Part shown: in pieces, positions 6,478 to 10,493 of the stretch
Numbering within the stretch: position 1 is the stretch's first letter
Layout of the letters: each line of letters opens with the position of its first letter
Assembly (NCBI GenBank): GCA_003517285.1
Contig: DPAW01000340.1
Coordinates: 1,488 to 11,980 of the forward strand
Direction: 5' to 3'
DNA from: Verrucomicrobiales bacterium
GTDB taxonomy: Bacteria; Verrucomicrobiota; Verrucomicrobiia; Limisphaerales; UBA1100
Length of the DNA: 10,493 nucleotides
Position numbers and translations under genes: made by a program
The notes under the pieces: model-generated
Database searches by the model: none
Seen by the model: only the letters and a program-made list of their open reading frames with translations
What the model was told of the DNA's origin: nothing

Positions 6478-7737
6478 CTAAAGCTTTTCGCGCAAGATTT
6501 CCAGCGCCTTGTCGAGCTGAGAGTCTGTGGCCGCCTTCACGCGTTCGCGATCCTCTTCCGGCAACGTCTCAAGACCTCCAGGCGAACGTTGGAGTATGAT
6601 GTCTCGCATTTGTTCGGGCGTCATTTCCACCACGTAATCGGGCTCAATGCCTTTCTCGTGGATGGTGCGATGGCTGGGCGTATAATATTTGGCTGTGGTC
6701 AGGCGCAATGCCGATCCATCTTTTTGCGGCAGGATACTTTGAACTGAACCCTTACCAAAGGTGCGCGTGCCAATCAACTCGGCGCGCTTCAAATCCTGAA
6801 GGCAGCCCGCCACGATTTCCGACGCACTGGCACTGCCGCCATTGATCAAAATGACCATGGGCAATGTACGGTGGCCAATTTCGGTTGCCACCAAGCGATC
6901 CAGTTCGCGTGCGCCGCGTCCTTCAGTAGAAACGATGAGCTGACCAGCCTTGATGAATTTTTCCGCAACGCGGGCGGATTGCGTGAGCAGGCCTCCGGGG
7001 TTGTCGCGTAAATCCAATACCAATCCCTTGAGGCCGGCCTCCTCCATCTTGGTGAGTGCTGCCTCCAGTTCGGTGGCTGTGTTTTCCGAAAACCCACCTA
7101 GCCGCACATAACCGATACCGTCTTCGAGAAGCGGATAATCCCCCTTGCTATTCAGATCACGCACGCTTTTGGTTTTGATGCGCTCCCGTTTGAGGGTGAT
7201 TTCCAAATCCTTCTCTTCACCTTCGCGGGCAATGTTGATGGTGACTTCTGTGCCCACCTTGCCGCGCATGAGATTGACGGCATCGTTAATACCCATGCCT
7301 TCTGTGGATTGATCGCCAATCCGCACAATGCGATCCCTAGGTCGCAGTCCAGCCCGGGCGCCGGGCGTGCCTTCCATGGGGGAAATGATCGTGAGCCAGT
7401 CATCCCGAATGCTAACCACAATGCCAATGCCGCCGAATTCCTGACGCGTGTCATCCATTAAGGCCTGATGCTTCTTGGTGTTCATGTACTCGCTGTGCGG
7501 ATCCAGATTGGCGAGCATCCCGGCCAAGGCGCTGTCCACAAGTTGATCGTACGTGACCTTGTCCTCATCAACATAGTTGCGCCGAACCTGTTCGATGACC
7601 CGGGAAAATTTCGCCATGTGCGCATAAACATCATTCGCGCCGGCAGCTTCGGCGCTGGCCGTGAAATGGTGGTAGCCGACGTATAAATTGACGACCAAAG
7701 CAGCCATCAACATATAATGGAACACCCGTTGCTTCAT
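6478..7737 (-). CDS. C-terminal processing peptidase (S41 family, PDZ domain)
   Basis: A periplasmic serine protease that trims or degrades proteins from the C-terminus; substrates are often envelope proteins and peptidoglycan hydrolases. The 419-residue protein has an N-terminal signal or membrane segment (8-21). A helical lead-in follows (about 36-95, ending GGIGI at 102-106), then a PDZ domain (about 104-182). The protease core contains DLRDNPGGL at 242-250, NGGSASASEI at 299-308 with the predicted nucleophile S304, and FGKGSVQ with general base K329. The 25-residue serine-lysine spacing matches the family. It starts at an ATG 41 nt after the end of ispD and is followed after 10 nt by tsaD. 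Ctp proteases commonly regulate M23-type endopeptidases, and an M23 gene lies nearby on the other strand; a functional link is only inference. Confidence 0.94.
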   Translation of the reverse strand: MKQRVFHYMLMAALVVNLYVGYHHFTASAEAAGANDVYAHMAKFSRVIEQVRRNYVDEDKVTYDQLVDSALAGMLANLDPHSEYMNTKKHQALMDDTRQEFGGIGIVVSIRDDWLTIISPMEGTPGARAGLRPRDRIVRIGDQSTEGMGINDAVNLMRGKVGTEVTINIAREGEEKDLEITLKRERIKTKSVRDLNSKGDYPLLEDGIGYVRLGGFSENTATELEAALTKMEEAGLKGLVLDLRDNPGGLLTQSARVAEKFIKAGQLIVSTEGRGARELDRLVATEIGHRTLPMVILINGGSASASEIVAGCLQDLKRAELIGTRTFGKGSVQSILPQKDGSALRLTTAKYYTPSHRTIHEKGIEPDYVVEMTPEQMRDIILQRSPGGLETLPEEDRERVKAATDSQLDKALEILREKL

Positions 7738-7778
7738 ACGGTCAGCCTAAGGTAGTGCTCAGAGATGGCAAGGCGAGG

Positions 7779-8450
7779 TTATTGGCTTAGCAGGAACTCT
7801 ACCAACGCTAAATCGGCCGAAGTGGTTACCTTGGGGTTCAAGGCATGGGATGGCACCAAGGCAACGGCCTGCCCAATTAATTCACAGGCGGCGGTGTCAT
7901 CCGTTACAGCCGCTTTTTGCACACCCACTGCGTTCATGGCTTCCAAAATTATCTCGCGGCGAAACACCTGTGGTGTTTGTACAGCCCAGAGGTGGGTGCG
8001 GTCGATGTTCCTAGAAATGCTCAAATCGCCATCAGCCAGTTTCAACGTATCCACCACCGGGGACGCCGCCACGGCCGCACCTTGTTTTCGCGCTGCAGCG
8101 ATTGTGTCCGTGATTGTCAGTTCATCCGTGCATGGGCGTGCACCATCATGAATGGCGACGATTCCCGTTTCCGCCCGAACGGCTTGCAGCCCGTTCAGGA
8201 CAGAGTCCTGTCGTTCCGCCCCTCCATCCGCCAAGGTGTAGGGCCGCTTTAAATCCAGTCGGACAGCCAGCTTTTCAAATACGGAACGGTTATCGGGCCG
8301 TACAACCAACACGACTTCCTCGATATCCGGATGCGCATCGAACCGTTTCCACGCATGTCCCACCACTGGCAGGCCGCCCACTTCTAGGAAGAGCTTGTCC
8401 GAACCCATGCGTGTGCCGCGCCCTGCTGCGACTATAACTGCGGATACCAT
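7779..8450 (-). CDS. ispD: 2-C-methyl-D-erythritol 4-phosphate cytidylyltransferase
   Basis: Third enzyme of the MEP isoprenoid pathway; it joins CTP to methylerythritol phosphate to give CDP-ME in the cytoplasm. The 223 residues match the family. The nucleotide-binding loop AAGRGTRMGSDK at 8-19 carries R14 and K19 (equivalents of E. coli R20 and K27). Other motifs are DGGAERQDSVLNGL at 75-88, HDGARP at 101-106, WAVQTPQVF at 155-163, VTDDTAACE at 182-190, and NPKVTTSADLALVE, where K207 is the equivalent of E. coli K213. The frame is open 23 codons further upstream to an ATG at 8517-8519, but that extension lies inside recJ and has no homology; ATG 8448-8450 gives the canonical MVSAVIVAAG start, 11 nt after the recJ stop. 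There is no fused ispF domain. Confidence 0.96.
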   Translation of the reverse strand: MVSAVIVAAGRGTRMGSDKLFLEVGGLPVVGHAWKRFDAHPDIEEVVLVVRPDNRSVFEKLAVRLDLKRPYTLADGGAERQDSVLNGLQAVRAETGIVAIHDGARPCTDELTITDTIAAARKQGAAVAASPVVDTLKLADGDLSISRNIDRTHLWAVQTPQVFRREIILEAMNAVGVQKAAVTDDTAACELIGQAVALVPSHALNPKVTTSADLALVEFLLSQ

Positions 8451-8461
8451 GGTGGATTCTC

Positions 8462-10180
8462 TCAAGCGGCTGGACGCCAGTCGAGCATCTTCAACTGGAT
8501 CGAGCGCCGTCCCCGCCAAAGGTTGATCGAAGGTTGTGCAGCCAAGTCAAACCGGCCCTCAGGCAGCGGATCAGATTGTGCATTCCAACAAATCACTTCG
8601 GCTGAAGTCTGTCCGTCGGTAACGGACAATTTAGCGTGCTGTTTCTCCGCACCCATCCAACGCACTGGTGCGTTGAGCTCGAGTTGCGGCACAGCCACCT
8701 GAACAGTTGGCAATCCCATGCCGGTCGGCTGAAGCGCCTCGAGAGATTGCACGGCGCCAAAGTTGAGTTCATGCAAGGGAATGGTTCCGTCGAGTTTCAA
8801 GGTCGGCTGAAGCATCTCCCTCGCCAGCTTGCTCTTCACCAGTTCATTGAGGCGCTCACGAAAGGTGTCCAGATTGTCGGGCTGCATACTGACTCCAGCC
8901 GCCATGGCATGACCGCCATAGCGATCCAGCACGTCGTCACATTCCTTTAGTGCAGCCGCCAGATCAAAGCCCTTGATACTGCGCCCTGAGCCTCGCAAGC
9001 CGTCAGGACTGCCACCAAGAATGACGGTGGGCCGATAAAACTCCTTTTGCACGCGCGATGCCACGATCCCCACCACGCCGATGTTCCAACCAGCATCGCC
9101 CATTACGATGGCGTGATCAGACTCTGGCTTGAATCGAGTCCGTAAGGTATCGATCACTTGCTTTGTGATTTCCTTTTCAACTCGCTGACGATCACGATTA
9201 TTGCGGTCCAACAAAACCGCTAGTTCTTCGGCGGTTGTTGGATCCTTCGAGCACAGCAAATCCAAACCCCGCATGGCGCTTTGCAGACGTCCGGCTGCGT
9301 TGAGCCGGGGAGCAATCTGGAAACCGGCCTCGAAAGAGCCAACAGGACCATCAATGCCGGCGACATCCAGTAAAGCGCGTAACCCAGCCCGATGAGTCCG
9401 GGGGATTTGCTGTAGTCCTTTAACTGCCAGAATGCGGTTTTCGCTAGTCAATGGAACGAGATCAGCAATGGTGCCCAATCCAACCAAATCCAGTTGCTGG
9501 CGAATGTCATATTGCTTGAACTCCGGCAGCCCGAGTCGGCGGCCGTGTTTCACGGCTGCGTGGAGGAATTTAAAAGCAAGTCCGGCGGTGCATAGTTCGC
9601 GAAATTTCCCTTCCGTTCCCGGTGACAGCCAAGGATTCACCAAAGCGACGGCAGGCGGATGCGGCTCGTAAGCCTGATGATGATCCAGAACAATGACATC
9701 CACGCCCTGCTCTTTTAACGTTGTAATCACCTCCACGGAATTGGTGCCACAATCCGCGGCGATCAACAGATTCGGTGAATGTTTTGAGAGGCAATTGGCC
9801 ACGCCATCCGGCGTTAGCCCATAGCCTTCATCCACGCGGTCAGGTAAATAACCAGCAACGCACCATCCCAACGAGTTTAATGAATCGAGCAGTAGCGTCG
9901 TGGAAGTAATCCCGTCGACATCGTAATCCCCAAAAACGACTACGGTCTCCTCCCTTTCGCGCGCGAGAAACAGACGTTCAACAGCCGATCCCATGTTCGG
10001 GATCCGTTCCGGCGCAGCCAAATCGGCCAATTTGGGATTCAGAAAACTGCGGACCTCCTCAGGGTCTATTAACTCACGATTCACCAGGCATTGAGCAAGC
10101 AGAGGGTGGATACCCAAGGCCTGCGTGATACCTTGAATAGACTGTTCATTGGGCACCTTGATATCCCAAAGGTGTTTCAT
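8462..10180 (-). CDS. recJ: Single-stranded-DNA-specific 5'-3' exonuclease RecJ
   Basis: Degrades single-stranded DNA 5' to 3' in recombination, mismatch repair and fork processing. The 572 residues match the family. The DHH domain shows VFGDYDVDGITS at 82-93 (D85, D87, D89), AADCGTN at 141-147 (D143), VLDHHQ at 164-169 (DHH motif), GLGTIADLVPL at 234-244 (D240) and PRLNAAGR at 291-298. The DHHA1 domain carries WNIGVVGIVASR at 365-376, GSGRS at 397-401 and YGGHAMAAG at 421-429. The C-terminal roughly 120 residues form the expected OB-fold region. Its ATG overlaps the TGA of the upstream small-membrane-protein gene (ATGA), and GGGAG lies about 6 nt before the start, inside that gene's last codons. 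All catalytic aspartates seem present, so it is probably active. Confidence 0.96.
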   Translation of the reverse strand: MKHLWDIKVPNEQSIQGITQALGIHPLLAQCLVNRELIDPEEVRSFLNPKLADLAAPERIPNMGSAVERLFLAREREETVVVFGDYDVDGITSTTLLLDSLNSLGWCVAGYLPDRVDEGYGLTPDGVANCLSKHSPNLLIAADCGTNSVEVITTLKEQGVDVIVLDHHQAYEPHPPAVALVNPWLSPGTEGKFRELCTAGLAFKFLHAAVKHGRRLGLPEFKQYDIRQQLDLVGLGTIADLVPLTSENRILAVKGLQQIPRTHRAGLRALLDVAGIDGPVGSFEAGFQIAPRLNAAGRLQSAMRGLDLLCSKDPTTAEELAVLLDRNNRDRQRVEKEITKQVIDTLRTRFKPESDHAIVMGDAGWNIGVVGIVASRVQKEFYRPTVILGGSPDGLRGSGRSIKGFDLAAALKECDDVLDRYGGHAMAAGVSMQPDNLDTFRERLNELVKSKLAREMLQPTLKLDGTIPLHELNFGAVQSLEALQPTGMGLPTVQVAVPQLELNAPVRWMGAEKQHAKLSVTDGQTSAEVICWNAQSDPLPEGRFDLAAQPSINLWRGRRSIQLKMLDWRPAA

Positions 10181-10443
10181 GATTTCTCCCTACGTTTGCG
10201 CCAGCGCGCCTTCCAATCGCGCGCTTTCTGTTCGAGTAAAGTCAACTTGGAGCCGAATTTCGGGAAACGTTTTTTAAGGGACATCTTCTTGGATCGCACC
10301 CAAGCAGAGCCCTTGGCTAAACACATCAAGCCAATGACTATAAACAGAATCCCCTGCAGGATGGGTAGAAATAAGCCGACAATCCCCAGGACGACAAATG
10401 CCGCGCCTGCAATCAACCATTTAATGCGCGCAAGATTCCTCAA
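10177..10443 (-). CDS. Small two-helix membrane protein (PGPGW/DUF454-like), start uncertain
   Basis: From a TTG at 10443 the frame encodes 88 residues. Two hydrophobic helices (about 9-28 and 30-46) are joined by a GLFLP turn, followed by a very basic tail rich in K, R and W. The VLGIVGLFLP-x-LQGILFIVIGL pattern resembles the PGPGW and DUF454 small inner-membrane protein families, whose function is unknown. No ATG exists in frame inside the window. The frame stays open from 10443 to the right edge (10493), the TTG lacks a Shine-Dalgarno site, and the upstream codons also read plausibly, so the true start may lie beyond the window. It is the first visible gene of the recJ-ispD-ctp-tsaD operon and overlaps recJ by ATGA. 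Confidence 0.65.
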   Translation of the reverse strand: MRNLARIKWLIAGAAFVVLGIVGLFLPILQGILFIVIGLMCLAKGSAWVRSKKMSLKKRFPKFGSKLTLLEQKARDWKARWRKRREKS

Positions 10444-10493
10444 GACGCAAAAAAGGTATGCCGCCCGCGCAGCTTCTTCCGAGAATATTTTAT

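Noticed and set aside
8451..8519. Upstream start for ispD
   Set aside because: It would add 23 residues encoded inside recJ with no family similarity; the ATG at 8450 gives the standard N-terminus.
1..10493. CRISPR arrays, insertion sequences, tRNA genes
   Set aside because: No regularly spaced repeats, transposase motifs, terminal inverted repeats or tRNA T-arm signatures were seen.

Overview
The window looks like chromosomal core-genome DNA from a Gram-negative bacterium. Two lipobox lipoproteins, an MEP-pathway gene (ispD), a periplasmic C-terminal processing protease and a bacterial-type Rho support this. The protein flavour and the frequent lack of clear Shine-Dalgarno sites suggest Verrucomicrobiota or a PVC-group relative. 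That placement is inference and was not tested by any search.

Layout. (1) Positions 1-1263, minus strand: cysK (cysteine synthase) lies upstream of the 5' end of rho, which runs off the left edge. A 175-nt spacer between them holds a candidate rho promoter, a hairpin and a C-rich leader. (2) Positions 1356-2490: about 1.1 kb with no credible protein gene. It is packed with inverted repeats which, read on the minus strand, fold into many hairpins capped by UUCG and GAAA tetraloops, and it ends in a textbook intrinsic terminator. I read this as an independent, large, structured non-coding RNA that I cannot match to any family I know. It is the main discovery candidate. (3) Positions 2471-2614: an AT-rich divergent control region with a perfect 10-bp inverted repeat. 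(4) Positions 2615-5436, plus strand: a lipoprotein resembling the SecDF P1-head domain, translationally coupled (ATGA overlap) to an M23 endopeptidase lipoprotein, then a class I aspartate-type aminotransferase. (5) Positions 5433-10443, minus strand: a compact five-gene operon, small membrane protein - recJ - ispD - ctp - tsaD, with gaps from a 4-bp overlap to 41 nt. It converges on the aminotransferase gene, and the two stop codons share bases.

The proteins cover sulfur assimilation (CysK), transcription termination (Rho), envelope and peptidoglycan maintenance (M23 protease, Ctp), amino-acid metabolism (aminotransferase), isoprenoid synthesis (IspD), single-strand DNA degradation in repair (RecJ) and tRNA t6A modification (TsaD). 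No mobile element, CRISPR array, tRNA or rRNA was found.
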